NCBI GenBank assembly: GCA_025358055.1
Contig: JANYKV010000058.1
Location: forward strand, 1 to 49,544
Reading direction: 5' to 3'
Length of the DNA: 49,544 bases
DNA from: Gemmatimonadota bacterium
GTDB lineage: Bacteria; Gemmatimonadota; Gemmatimonadetes; Gemmatimonadales; GWC2-71-9
Positions 34,672-43,212 of the stretch are shown here, piece by piece (positions within the stretch are counted from its first letter, which is position 1; each line of letters starts with the position of its first letter). The notes under the pieces were generated by a model, which worked only from the letters and a program-made list of their open reading frames with translations, was not told the origin of the DNA and made no database searches. Position numbers and translations under genes: made by a program.

Positions 34672-36359
34672 ACGACGGGAGGAGAAGTGCCGGAAGGTGG
34701 ATTCCGCTTCAGTCGCTCTTTCGCAACGAACCACTGCTGCGGAATGCTCACCAGATTGCTCACCAGATAGTACAAGTTCAGCCCCGAGGCAAACTTGAGA
34801 AAGAGCACAGTCATCATCACCGGCATGATGTACAACATCATCTTCATCTGAGGATTCGGCTCGATCCCGATTTGACCGACCTTGCTCAAAACGAACATGG
34901 AGAGGCCCATGAGAATCGGGGTGATCAAAAGCGGATCGGCGCGGGCAAGATCCGGCAGCCAGAGGAACGGCTCGCCCCGTAATTCGATGCTGTTCTGGAA
35001 GACGAAGAAAAGGGAAATGAGCACCGGCCACGGCAGGAGCATGGGCCAGCAGCCGCCGAACGGATTGACTTTGTGTTCCCGGTACAGCTTGAAGGTTTCC
35101 TGTTGCAATTTTTGAGGGTCGTTCTTGTGCCGGTCCTGAACGCCTTTGAGCAGAGGCTGGATTGCCTGCATTTGCAGGCTGGCTCGCATGGCTTTCTGAT
35201 TGAGCGGCCAGAGGACGATCCGGATCAGAATCCCGAACATCACCAAACCCAACCCGTATGCGAGATGGAGACTCTCGTGCATGGAGACGAGCAACCACCG
35301 CGCCGCAACGGCTACCGGTCGAATGATGGTGCGGAATCCAGGCCAACCGTACGGATTCACATCGTCGAAATCGTGCCCAATCGCCTTGAGACGCGGGTAC
35401 TCCATGGGGCCGACATAAAGCCGGTAGTGGAATTGGCCCGCGGGGGAAAGCTGAATACTCGCTTGCACATCCGCTTCGACGGGTTTCTCGTCTGGCGACC
35501 GCGCGATCCCTTTCGCGGAAACGCCACTGATGCCCCCGGTTGCGGTCGCGGCCGTCGTTGTGTCGAACGCGAGGAGGCCGGTGACGAAATACTTCGATTT
35601 CACCGCGACCCACTCGAAGGGGCCGCTGAGGGGTGTCACCTCGTTGGGCTTGAGGGATTGGAACCTGGTCAGGTCGCTCTTTTGATCCTTGGTGACCACC
35701 CCAACCTCTCGCGTATGCTCCACCGAATCGGATTCGGTGTTGCGAAGGCCCGGGCCCATGCCAACCAACAAGAGACCACCTTCGGGACCTAACCCCTGGA
35801 TTCGGCCCTGGACATCAATGAGGTAATTGTCGGGCTGGAAGCGATACTGAAGCTCGACCGACATCCCGCCCCTCGTGGCCGTGAGGGTGAGGGGCTCCGA
35901 GGCCGAAACGCGGAGCGATCTCGTGGACGGAGTGAAATTCCACGTCTTGAGGGGCACGATACTGTCGCGCCCGATCCGCAGTGTGAGTCCCTGAAGGTCA
36001 CTGTGGGAGGTCAGAAGCTGGGCCGCCTTACCTCGATCGGCCGGGGCCATGGCCTTGTACCGCTCCAACGTGGCGGAATGCAGAATGCCGCCTCGCGCGC
36101 TGAAGACGTACGCGTACAGGGGCGAGGAGACCTGGATCGAATCCCCCGCCTCGGGCGGGCTCCCGGCAGCGGAGCTGGTCTCGGGACCCGCCTCGACTGC
36201 ACGGCGGAGCGTGTCCGCGCTCGGCGGTGTGACCACCGCGACCCCCGTATCGGGTCGCACGGCTCCTGCCGGGGGTTTCGGAGTCCGCTTGAACAACACC
36301 GCCGGGGCCACGGCGACCACCAACATCAGCAGAAACGCGAGAACGACCTTGCGATCCAT
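34659..36359 (-). CDS. yidC: Membrane protein insertase YidC
   Basis: 566 residues. The first membrane helix ([19 protein letters not shown]) is followed by a large periplasmic beta domain (about residues 60-340, [20 protein letters not shown], the usual start of the YidC P1 domain). The conserved insertase core then has about five membrane helices ([80 protein letters not shown]). The hydrophilic groove arginine is probably that in [14 protein letters not shown]. It inserts proteins into the inner membrane, often with SecYEG. It follows yidD by 57 bases. Confidence 0.97.
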   Translation of the reverse strand: MDRKVVLAFLLMLVVAVAPAVLFKRTPKPPAGAVRPDTGVAVVTPPSADTLRRAVEAGPETSSAAGSPPEAGDSIQVSSPLYAYVFSARGGILHSATLERYKAMAPADRGKAAQLLTSHSDLQGLTLRIGRDSIVPLKTWNFTPSTRSLRVSASEPLTLTATRGGMSVELQYRFQPDNYLIDVQGRIQGLGPEGGLLLVGMGPGLRNTESDSVEHTREVGVVTKDQKSDLTRFQSLKPNEVTPLSGPFEWVAVKSKYFVTGLLAFDTTTAATATGGISGVSAKGIARSPDEKPVEADVQASIQLSPAGQFHYRLYVGPMEYPRLKAIGHDFDDVNPYGWPGFRTIIRPVAVAARWLLVSMHESLHLAYGLGLVMFGILIRIVLWPLNQKAMRASLQMQAIQPLLKGVQDRHKNDPQKLQQETFKLYREHKVNPFGGCWPMLLPWPVLISLFFVFQNSIELRGEPFLWLPDLARADPLLITPILMGLSMFVLSKVGQIGIEPNPQMKMMLYIMPVMMTVLFLKFASGLNLYYLVSNLVSIPQQWFVAKERLKRNPPSGTSPPVVAKR

Positions 36360-36416
36360 AGGGTCTAGCTCATTCCCAAGGTAAAACCCTGCGTTAGTCG
36401 ATCTGAGAGGCCTTCC

Positions 36417-36656
36417 TCAGGGCACCGGATCATAGCCACCAGGGTGAAATGGATGGCATCGGATTAGCCGACGAAACCCCAAGTAACAGCCCCGGAACAC
36501 ACCGTACCGGGCCAGCGCCTCATGAGTGTACTGAGAACACGAGGGCGTGAACCGACAACTCGGTGGCAGCAAGGGGGAGACGACGCGCTGATACCCGCGA
36601 AGAACAGCCATGGCCCAGTAGCGCGGCCATTTCGTCAACCCGACCGTGGAGGTCAC
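36417..36656 (-). CDS. yidD: Membrane protein insertion efficiency factor YidD
   Basis: 79 residues from a GTG at 36654-36656, whose last bases form GTGA with the rnpA stop; AGGCGG lies upstream. A TTG further upstream (36677) is also possible. The YidD core is unmistakable: [54 protein letters not shown] and DPVP. The conserved cysteines are present. YidD is a small amphipathic membrane-associated protein that aids YidC. It sits between rnpA and yidC, the standard position. Confidence 0.95.
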   Translation of the reverse strand: MTSTVGLTKWPRYWAMAVLRGYQRVVSPLLPPSCRFTPSCSQYTHEALARYGVFRGCYLGFRRLIRCHPFHPGGYDPVP

Positions 36657-37162
36657 CCGGACACCGCCTGACGCCAAGCCAGTAGAGCGCCCCGGAGTTC
36701 CGAAAATTCTGCCTCGTACGCTTCAGGCCGTGTTTTCACCACCACATCCCAGGACGCCAGGCCAGGCCGGATGTCCCGGCGCCAAATTTCTCTGAGCTGG
36801 CGGCGCAAACGATTGCGGGCCACTGCGGTGGACTGGAAGCGTGGAACAATCAGTCCCATCCGAGGGTGGCCCGCCGTGTTGTCCGTCCAAAGCACTTCGA
36901 GTTGCCGGGTGCGCCGACGCCGCAAAGCCGGGGATTGCCAAAGCCGCGATGGCTTCTGCAGCCGGCCAACTCGCGGGAGGCCCTCCCCCGTCAGGATCCT
37001 CCGTGCTTGGACGGAATCGAGACGGTCAATTGCCGGCGTCCTTTTTTCCGCCGTCGCGAAAGCACGGCCCGACCCCAACGGTTGGCCATCCGAGCCCGAA
37101 AACCGTGGCGGTTGATCCGGCGCTTGTTGCGCGGGCGATACGACGGTTTCATCTGCTTCCAC
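36653..37162 (-). CDS. rnpA: Ribonuclease P protein component, reading frame fully overlapping rpmH
   Basis: 169 codons from a GTG at 37160-37162. The conserved RnpA part starts near residue 62 ([20 protein letters not shown]) and includes [20 protein letters not shown], the RNR motif ([12 protein letters not shown], residues 116-127) and [16 protein letters not shown]. It binds the RNase P RNA and helps remove tRNA 5' leaders. The frame has no ATG or GTG between 37162 and the conserved part; the only other standard start is a TTG at 37078, also inside rpmH. Residues 1-54 are therefore encoded out of frame across rpmH. A GGAGGA directly abuts the GTG and lies four to nine bases before the rpmH ATG. 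A non-standard start (CTG or ATC behind GGAGG near 37000) cannot be excluded. Confidence 0.85.
   Translation of the reverse strand: MEADETVVSPAQQAPDQPPRFSGSDGQPLGSGRAFATAEKRTPAIDRLDSVQARRILTGEGLPRVGRLQKPSRLWQSPALRRRRTRQLEVLWTDNTAGHPRMGLIVPRFQSTAVARNRLRRQLREIWRRDIRPGLASWDVVVKTRPEAYEAEFSELRGALLAWRQAVSG
36991..37152 (-). CDS. rpmH: 50S ribosomal protein L34
   Basis: 53 residues. [20 protein letters not shown], then [20 protein letters not shown] and QLTV match L34 throughout; a short tail SIPSKHGGS is added. The ATG at 37150-37152 has GGAGGA upstream at a good distance. The gene lies wholly within the frame that encodes RnpA, shifted relative to it, and starts 10 bases after the candidate rnpA GTG. 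It is the first gene of the minus-strand origin operon and is divergent from dnaA across 129 bases. Confidence 0.97.
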   Translation of the reverse strand: MKPSYRPRNKRRINRHGFRARMANRWGRAVLSRRRKKGRRQLTVSIPSKHGGS

Positions 37163-37217
37163 TCCTCCAGTAGGCCGGACAAGCTACCCAATCCACCGCC
37201 TTCCGGTCAAGGTTGAC

Positions 37218-37226
37218 TTTTCCACA
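37218..37226 (+). promoter_or_regulatory. DnaA box between rpmH and dnaA
   Basis: TTTTCCACA fits the consensus TTWTNCACA. It lies 56 bases before the dnaA start, where DnaA could repress its own gene or contribute to the origin. No second clear box is seen in this 129-base gap. Confidence 0.55.
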
Positions 37227-37281
37227 GCCGGGCCGTAGAATCGCCTGCCCCTGACACGATCCTTCCGCTTTTCGAGTCGCA

Positions 37282-38676
37282 ATGCAGCTCTCTGCGAAAG
37301 AAGCTTGGAAACGTATTCTCGAGGAAGCGCACCGAGAACTGCCGGTCCAAACCATTCAAACATGGCTTGCACCGACCGAAGCGTTGGCGCTGGAAGATTC
37401 CCGGCTCATCGTTGGCGCCCCGGACCAGTTCGCCGTCGATTGGAACGCGACGAAGCACGCCGCCCTCCTGAGCCGGCTTGCCGAACCGGTGCTTGGTCGG
37501 ACCACCGAAGTGGTATTCCGGGTCATGGAGGATCGGCAAAAGCGACCTCAGATGGATTTCTTCGTCGCTCCGCCCACTCCCGAGGCCGCCCCCATCCCAC
37601 TCACCGCGGTGAACCCGAGCGCTCAACCCTTGAACGAGCGTTACACCTTCGACACTTTCGTCATCGGGAAATCCAACGAGTTAGCCGCCGCCGCCGCATA
37701 TGCGGTCGCCGAGGCGCCCGGAAAGACCTACAACCCCTTGTTCATTTACGGGGCGACCGGGCTCGGGAAAACCCACCTGATGCAGGCCATCGCTCATATG
37801 GTGTTGCAACGAGCGCCGGCAACTCGGGTGTTGTACGTCGGCGCCGAACAGTTCATCAACGAAGTGATCGAGGGCATCCACGGACGCACCATGCCCGAAC
37901 TGCGGCGCCGGTACCGGTCTGACGTCGACCTGTTCTTGGTCGACGATGTGCACTTCCTGGAAGGCAAGGAAGCAACCCAGGAGGAGTTCTTCCACACGTT
38001 CAACACCTTGCATTCAGAACGCAAACAGATTGTCCTGACGTCGGATCGCCCCCCCAAGGAGATGCCGGGACTCGAGGCTCGACTGGTGAGCCGGTTCGAG
38101 TCGGGCATGGTGGCCGACGTCGGGCAGCCCGATCTCGAACATCGAATTGCGATCCTTCGGAAGAAACAGGAACAGGACCACCTTGAGCTCGCTATTCCCG
38201 ATGAAGTGCTCCGTTTCATTGCGGAGCACGTGTACTCGAACGTGCGTGAGCTTGAGGGCTGCATCATCAAGCTTCTGCTGTTCGCCTCACTGCGCCATCG
38301 GGAGGTTTCGGTCGAATTGGCGCGCGAGGCGCTCGCCGACAAAATCCGTTCCGCGGATGAGCCGTCGGGCACGCTTCATCGATCCTTACCGACCATCGAC
38401 AAAGTGCAGGACGTCGTCGCTCGACGGTGGGGCGTCACTCCTGAAGGACTGCGTTCAAAGGCCCGCATCAAGACGCTCACAGTGCCGCGCCAGATTGCGA
38501 TGTACTTGGCGCGTGACGTTCTCCAAATGCAACTGGTCGAAATCGGTCAGGCGTTCGGTGGCCGGGATCACTCGACGGTAATTCACAGTGTGGACAAAGT
38601 TCAGCAACAGATCGCGCGTGACCGGGCGTTTCGAGACCGGGTCGACTCGGTTCGACAGGAGTTGTTGGCAACGTAA
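37282..38676 (+). CDS. dnaA: Chromosomal replication initiator protein DnaA
   Basis: 464 residues. Domain I (KEAWKRILEEAHRELPVQTI, then TWLAPTEALALEDSRLIVG) is followed by a short linker and the AAA+ domain: FVIGKSNELAAAAAYAVAE, Walker A YGATGLGKTHLMQAIAH, Walker B VDLFLVDDVHFLEGKEATQE and sensor I VLTSDRPPKEM. Domain IV carries the DnaA-box-binding signature GQAFGGRDHSTVIHSVDKV near the C-terminus. The length is normal. It is divergent from rpmH and followed by a 219-base gap with origin-like features and then dnaN. Confidence 0.98.
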   Translation: MQLSAKEAWKRILEEAHRELPVQTIQTWLAPTEALALEDSRLIVGAPDQFAVDWNATKHAALLSRLAEPVLGRTTEVVFRVMEDRQKRPQMDFFVAPPTPEAAPIPLTAVNPSAQPLNERYTFDTFVIGKSNELAAAAAYAVAEAPGKTYNPLFIYGATGLGKTHLMQAIAHMVLQRAPATRVLYVGAEQFINEVIEGIHGRTMPELRRRYRSDVDLFLVDDVHFLEGKEATQEEFFHTFNTLHSERKQIVLTSDRPPKEMPGLEARLVSRFESGMVADVGQPDLEHRIAILRKKQEQDHLELAIPDEVLRFIAEHVYSNVRELEGCIIKLLLFASLRHREVSVELAREALADKIRSADEPSGTLHRSLPTIDKVQDVVARRWGVTPEGLRSKARIKTLTVPRQIAMYLARDVLQMQLVEIGQAFGGRDHSTVIHSVDKVQQQIARDRAFRDRVDSVRQELLAT

Positions 38677-38895
38677 TCGGAACAACGTATATGAGGATGT
38701 GGATGATCGGGAAAAGCCGTCGAAGTCCGTCCCGCCGTCCCCATCCCGAACATGATATCGACACGCCGATCAGGGAGTAGAGCACTACGGCAGGCGGGGT
38801 TGTCCGATGCTTCCACATTGCCAACCCCTCTACTACTACGACTAGATTAATTAATAGGTAGAATTCCTTTTCTTTTTAGCATCCCGAGGGGCGGT
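38677..38895 (+). other. Candidate replication origin (oriC) between dnaA and dnaN
   Basis: A non-coding gap in the usual place for oriC. It holds a DnaA-box-like site on the minus strand (TGTGGATGA, 38698-38706, one mismatch to TGTGGATAA) and a weaker site GCTTCCACA (38809-38817). Next come a C-rich spacer, a CTA repeat (CTACTACTACGACTA, 38830-38844) and an AT-rich stretch (38846-38878). The order box, GC-rich spacer, trinucleotide repeat, AT-rich DNA matches the basal unwinding element with DnaA-trios, whose complement reads 3'-GAT repeats. The number of good DnaA boxes is low, so part of the origin may lie upstream of dnaA. Confidence 0.65.
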
Positions 38896-40008
38896 ATGAA
38901 GTTCACGATAACCCGCGAAAAACTGCAGGAGGGGCTGGGAGCCGTTGCGGCAAGTATCCCAACGAAGACCACCCTTCCCGTTCTGTCGAACATCCTGGTG
39001 GAAGCGCTGAAAGACGGACTCCGGCTTTCAGGCACCGACCTCGACATTGCGGTGAGTACGACGATTCCCGCATCGGTCGATCAGGAAGGTGCGATCACGC
39101 TGCCAGCTCGTAAACTGGTCGACATTGTCCGAGAATTGCCGAGCGCGAGCATCAAAATCGCCAGCTCCGGCGAACAGCGAGTTTCGATCGATTGCGGAAA
39201 ATCGCGATTCAAGCTGCTCGGGCTGCCCCGCGAGGAATTTCCGGCCTTTCCCAGTGTCAAGTTTGATGGGGGATGGAAGGTGGGGTCGAAGGATCTCCTG
39301 AAGCTGATTTCGCACGTGGCCTTTGCCGCGAGCACCGAGGAAAGCCGGCCGATTCTCAACGGCGTGTTGTGGGAGCTGAAGCCCGATCGGATGCGGATGG
39401 TGGCGACCAATGGCCATCGTCTCGCGCGGATGGATGTGCCGATTACCGGTGCCGGAGGAACTCAGGCCGACTTGATTGTGCCGCCGAAGGCGCTGGAACA
39501 GATTCGTCGCCTCTTTGCCTCGGACCAGGAAATCGAGATTGCCCGGAGCGAAAACCACTTAGGGTTCCGTTCGGCTTCGACCCAGGTCTTCACGCGCCTA
39601 ATTGAAGGGCCGTACCCGAACTACGAGCAGGTAATTCCGCGCGAGAACGACCGATTGGCCACCGCCGACAAGGCAGCCCTCACCTCCGCGCTGCGGCGCA
39701 TGAGTATCGTGGCGAGCGACCAAACTCACCGCATTCGCATGGCGTTCGCCAATGGCGTGTGTAAGCTGTCGGTGCAGACTCCCGACTTGGGAGAAGCGCA
39801 GGAAGAACTCGCGGTCGGCTATGATGGCGACCCGCTCGAGATTGGATTCAACGCGTCCTATCTTCTGGAAATTCTCAAGTACATGCCGACCGATGAAGTT
39901 CGGCTGACCTTCAAGGCGCCCGAGCGGGCCGCGACCTGTGAGCCGGTTGGGTGGGATGATCCCGCAAGCTATCTGACGTTGGTGATGCCGCTGCGCCTGA
40001 TTGACTAG
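38896..40008 (+). CDS. dnaN: DNA polymerase III beta sliding clamp
   Basis: 370 residues, three repeated clamp domains. Seen: MKFTITREKLQEGLGAVAAS, TLPVLSNILVEALKDGLRLS, LVDIVRELPSASIKI, VAFAASTEESRPILNGVLWE, ATNGHRLARMDVP and the C-terminal EPVGWDDPASYLTLVMPLRL. The protein rings DNA and tethers Pol III, MutS and others (holA and mutS are also in this window). The ATG has GAGGGG six bases upstream. It is convergent with mtgA; only 19 bases separate the stops. Confidence 0.98.
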   Translation: MKFTITREKLQEGLGAVAASIPTKTTLPVLSNILVEALKDGLRLSGTDLDIAVSTTIPASVDQEGAITLPARKLVDIVRELPSASIKIASSGEQRVSIDCGKSRFKLLGLPREEFPAFPSVKFDGGWKVGSKDLLKLISHVAFAASTEESRPILNGVLWELKPDRMRMVATNGHRLARMDVPITGAGGTQADLIVPPKALEQIRRLFASDQEIEIARSENHLGFRSASTQVFTRLIEGPYPNYEQVIPRENDRLATADKAALTSALRRMSIVASDQTHRIRMAFANGVCKLSVQTPDLGEAQEELAVGYDGDPLEIGFNASYLLEILKYMPTDEVRLTFKAPERAATCEPVGWDDPASYLTLVMPLRLID

Positions 40009-40027
40009 GGGGCAGCAAACTCAGAGT

Positions 40028-40918
40028 TCAGTGCTGGGCGCCGGATGGTGTGGTCGGCGTGCTTCCTGGAGCCTCCTCAGAGCTTTCCGGCCGGCCGGGA
40101 GTTTCGTCCGGTTCCTCCGGCAATTCCACGCCCTCTCCGCGCATTCTCCGCATAATCAGATTTTGCCTCCACCGCATTCGCCCTGGCCGGTATCCCGGGT
40201 TTGAGCGCAGTGGAAAGGGGAGGGTCGCGGCCAGTGCCGCGGCTTGCTCCTCGGTTAATTTCGCCGCAGACCGGCCAAAGTATTTTCGGCTAGCCGCCTC
40301 CACACCCCAGGTCCCGGGCCCGAGTTCAACGACATTCAGATACAGCTCCAGAATTCGGTCCTTTCCCAGAGTCGCTTCGAGGCGAAATGCCGTGAGCGCC
40401 TCTTTGACCTTTCGCAGCGGATTGCGTGAGGACGAGAGGTAAAGATTCTTGGCGAGCTGCTGCGTGATTGTACTGGCCCCTCTGAGACGATCTCGGCGCG
40501 ACCAGGCCTTCCCGAGCGCGAGCCACAACCCTTGGCGATCCCGGCGATTCTGCCAGGAAAAATCATTGCGATCATATCCGAGCGCGTGGAGCATTTCCTG
40601 GTAGTCGATGCCACCGTGGGAAAAGAACCGATGGTCCTCCCCGACCAGTACGGCAAGCCGCATCGACCCGGCAATCTGGCTTTGGGCGACCGGAGCGTAG
40701 AGAAATGGCGCCGCCCCGAAATCCTGGCTCCCGGGGGTTCCTCTCGCCCCGATGCGTCCTTCGGAGCGACGAATTTTCATGAATGAGGTTTCGCGTGGTA
40801 GATGGTTCCGATACCACCAGGGCTGCGGCCAGAGCCAGAAGAGCCACACAAGCAGGAGTGATCCGCCCCCGACGAGAATCCGGGCGAACCAGCGCGTTGC
40901 CTTGACCTTAGCGGTCAC
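40028..40918 (-). CDS. mtgA: Monofunctional biosynthetic peptidoglycan transglycosylase
   Basis: 296 residues from a GTG at 40916-40918, 11 bases inside the end of the upstream gene; the open frame beyond this is not supported. One N-terminal membrane anchor (ILVGGGSLLLVWLFWLW) precedes a GT51 domain: LVGEDHRFFSHGGIDYQEML with catalytic Glu, RGASTITQQLAKNLYLSSS, RKVKEALTAFRLEATLGKDR and ILELYLNVVELGPGTWGVEA. No transpeptidase domain follows, so it is the monofunctional type that polymerises lipid II. The last 30 residues are acidic and proline-rich. Confidence 0.93.
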   Translation of the reverse strand: MTAKVKATRWFARILVGGGSLLLVWLFWLWPQPWWYRNHLPRETSFMKIRRSEGRIGARGTPGSQDFGAAPFLYAPVAQSQIAGSMRLAVLVGEDHRFFSHGGIDYQEMLHALGYDRNDFSWQNRRDRQGLWLALGKAWSRRDRLRGASTITQQLAKNLYLSSSRNPLRKVKEALTAFRLEATLGKDRILELYLNVVELGPGTWGVEAASRKYFGRSAAKLTEEQAAALAATLPFPLRSNPGYRPGRMRWRQNLIMRRMRGEGVELPEEPDETPGRPESSEEAPGSTPTTPSGAQH

Positions 40919-41777
40919 TACCAGAGAGCAGCTGAATTCGGAAGCGCCCGATCTGGAAGGCCGGAATTGCCCCACTCTCAGGAGCAACCATGATGGACAT
41001 CCCGAGAGAGTCTCGTCCTTCGGCGGAGAAAACATGGCCATTCTGTGTGAGGGAGTAGTGGCTGCTCCTCACACCATGCCCTGTTAAGCTCATGGCCCGG
41101 CCGGACTGCACAGCCTTCCCGGATCGGTGGAAGACTTCTTGGAGAGTTAGGGACACGGTTTCCACCGAGAACTCGTGTTGTCGACCCGTATACCGGTACA
41201 CCCTCTGGCTCGTTTCCGTAGCCTCGAAGGAATCGACATGGACCGGGACGCTCGTCGAGTCGGTCCAGGTGGAGGAATCGTGGAGCCCATCAGGCGGGAG
41301 CACCGGAATGAGCAGTGACAGCAAGTAGGCGATTTGGTCTCCCAGGAGAGTCTTCTGCGAAGCCGCGAGCGCTCCCAGACGACCCATTGAGGTGATCATC
41401 GATGTCCAACTAGTGCCGGTAGCACTGTCACGGGCGGCTGCAGAGAAGAGGGTGCCAGATTCGGCCCGCAGGGAGTCGAGCACGGCCCGAAAAGCCCCTC
41501 CCTGCTCTGATTCGATGCTCAGCGTTACGTAAGCTGTCCGAGCGATGGCCTGGACTTGTTTCCGACTCCCGATAAACGTGATGACGCTGTCGCTGCGCAG
41601 GATCGAATAGTGGGCCCGCGGGGCGAAATGATAGGACACCGAGGGTAGGTTGTCGGGTGGAGTAACGAGGGTTGGCTGGGATGGTGTGGGCGTTGGCGCC
41701 GGGGCCCTGCGCACCGGGGCTGTGCACGCGAAGAACACGGCACAGCCCGCGACGCGAGAAAGAAAGCTTCGCCTCAC
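40908..41777 (-). CDS. Exported protein of unknown function, paralogue of its upstream neighbour
   Basis: 289 residues. A hydrophobic start (SRVAGCAVFFAC) ends at a cysteine, so it may be a lipoprotein with a non-standard lipobox; a proline-rich linker follows (APTPTPSQPTLVTPP). The body is beta-rich. Segments such as GDQIAYLLSLLIPVLPPDGL, then STWTDSTSVPVHVDSFEATE correspond to the neighbour's ESFEVVLATFYPRTRP, then AWTDTLDTSASNSQRSTKT, so the genes arose by tandem duplication. It overlaps that gene by four bases and mtgA by 11 bases. It may act on the envelope beside MtgA. No family recognised. Confidence 0.7.
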   Translation of the reverse strand: MRRSFLSRVAGCAVFFACTAPVRRAPAPTPTPSQPTLVTPPDNLPSVSYHFAPRAHYSILRSDSVITFIGSRKQVQAIARTAYVTLSIESEQGGAFRAVLDSLRAESGTLFSAAARDSATGTSWTSMITSMGRLGALAASQKTLLGDQIAYLLSLLIPVLPPDGLHDSSTWTDSTSVPVHVDSFEATETSQRVYRYTGRQHEFSVETVSLTLQEVFHRSGKAVQSGRAMSLTGHGVRSSHYSLTQNGHVFSAEGRDSLGMSIMVAPESGAIPAFQIGRFRIQLLSGSDR

Positions 41778-42559
41778 GGCGTCGTTGTCACCGTCACCGC
41801 AATGGACGTCTTGACTGGGATCGGAGCGGGTGCCATGGCGATCTTAATGGTTTGATTGCCGGCGGTCGTGTTGTTCCCGCCCAGATACCGGCCGTCCGGG
41901 GAAAGGTAGTAGTTGCCGCTTCCATTGGCGGTGCCCTCAAGTTCGGCCGGTCCGGCCGGGGTTTCGACGGTACCACTAATCGCCGAGCTGAACGCCGCCA
42001 CGATCTTGTTCGCTTGGACTCCTCCGAAGCTTTCGCCTCCGGCCGCGGAGTAGTTCGTCACGGTCCGGGTCTTCGTGGAACGCTGGGAGTTGCTTGCCGA
42101 GGTATCGAGAGTGTCGGTCCAGGCCTCTCCCTTTTTCATGCTGGGCCGGGTTCGCGGGTAAAACGTGGCCAGAACCACTTCGAAGGATTCTGCAGCGAGG
42201 TTCCCCCGGGAAGCCTTAAGGCCTGAAATCTTGCCATTCGGGTCGACGAACGCATGATAGGAGATTCCCTTCGCACTATCGATGACGCTACCCATCATCG
42301 CGGCGCCGGGACCGTCGATGTGCAACGAATCCAGGACGATGTGCATGGTTCTCCCACCCGCGGTGTCCGCCAATGTCACCACAATGAACCCGGTCAGCGT
42401 CTGGTTGTTTTTTTGCTCTCCCTGCCCTACCCCGGAAAGGTCGATCACCGACTCCACCTTCATGTCGATTTTGTATTTCTGATGGTTCGGCGCAATTCGT
42501 GAGGCTGGCCAAAGCAAAGCCCCAAGCACAAATCCTGTCGTAACAGTGGAACGAATCAT
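41774..42559 (-). CDS. Exported protein of unknown function, tandem paralogue
   Basis: 261 residues with a signal peptide (TVTTGFVLGALLWPASRIAP). The mature part is beta-rich and begins QKYKIDMKVESVIDLSG; it contains VVTLADTAGGRTMHIVLDSL and a glycine-rich stretch GTANGSGNYYLSPDGRYLGG. It shares the AWTD segment with the downstream protein. The fold may be a lipid- or ligand-binding barrel, but I see no named family. It is the first gene of a likely three-gene transcript ending with mtgA. Its start is 85 bases from the 3' end of rnpB on the same strand. Confidence 0.7.
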   Translation of the reverse strand: MIRSTVTTGFVLGALLWPASRIAPNHQKYKIDMKVESVIDLSGVGQGEQKNNQTLTGFIVVTLADTAGGRTMHIVLDSLHIDGPGAAMMGSVIDSAKGISYHAFVDPNGKISGLKASRGNLAAESFEVVLATFYPRTRPSMKKGEAWTDTLDTSASNSQRSTKTRTVTNYSAAGGESFGGVQANKIVAAFSSAISGTVETPAGPAELEGTANGSGNYYLSPDGRYLGGNNTTAGNQTIKIAMAPAPIPVKTSIAVTVTTTP

Positions 42560-42618
42560 GGGCCCCTCGGTGAAAAGCTTCGTTGGGAATCATTCGGTGC
42601 CATGAAGGCACTGGGAAC

Positions 42619-42650
42619 CGCCCCCAGCGAGCCGTAAGCGACCGGGGGCG
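42619..42650 (-). terminator. Hairpin at the 3' end of rnpB
   Basis: CGCCCCC and GGGGGCG (42619-42625 with 42644-42650) can pair around an 18-base loop. No T-run follows, so it is a possible rather than a standard terminator. One arm overlaps the end of the P1 helix of RNase P RNA, so the two folds compete. The 11-base word GAGCCGTAAGC occurs in its loop (42629) and again in rnpB (42657). Confidence 0.35.
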
Positions 42651-43052
42651 CGGGTTGAGCCGTAAGCCGAGTTCTGTTCGTCCGCTTGCGCGGGCGGACG
42701 GTCATCTGTCTTGGACGGCCGTTACCCGCCGTCTCTAGCAGCCTACCCGCGGCTTCCACCATATCCGCTTTCGCGGAGTGCTACGGTGGGGGCGGTGTGG
42801 GTCACACCTCGCCGCCTATTTGGCCTTGCTCCGACTGGGGGTTACCGTGCCGTCCCTGTCGCCAGGTCCGCGGTGGGCTCTTACCCCACCATTTCACCCT
42901 TACCTGCCCTTTCGAGCCGGCGGTATGTTTTCTGTGGCCCTATCCATCGCCTCTCGGCGCCCAGGCGTTACCTGGCAGTCTACCCGTTGGAGCTCGGACT
43001 TTCCTCGCGCCAGCCTTCGCCGGCCCGCGACCATCGCACCCAACCCGTGCCC
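42645..43052 (-). ncRNA. rnpB: RNase P RNA, bacterial type A
   Basis: About 408 nucleotides. The conserved 5' core GAGGAAAGTCCGAGCTCC (42989-43006, minus strand) is followed by the GGTAGACTGCCAGGTAACGC region, and the 3' core ACAGAACTCGGCTTA lies at 42663-42677. P1 is formed by CGGGTTG (43041-43047) and CAACCCG (42651-42657). The RNA is the catalytic part of RNase P, which cuts tRNA 5' leaders, and its protein partner rnpA lies 5.5 kb away. Ends are estimated from P1 pairing. It is divergent from the AraC-type regulator. Confidence 0.92.
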
Positions 43053-43212
43053 AAAACGTAAGGACCCGGCCCGCGAAGAGCCAGGCTTCTTGGGTGATGA
43101 GGACTCTCCGCCTTTTTGGGACCCGTGCCGCGAAAGCCCGGTGGGTCCCTAGGTTTAGGATTTGTTGAGGGTGCCAGGACACTTTCGGGTCTCCTCCCTC
43201 GGGATTCCTGTC

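Noticed and set aside
34327-35613. 428-codon open frame on the minus strand across yidC and mnmE
   Set aside because: Same strand but another frame over two conserved genes; the translation is arginine- and serine-rich, without domains.
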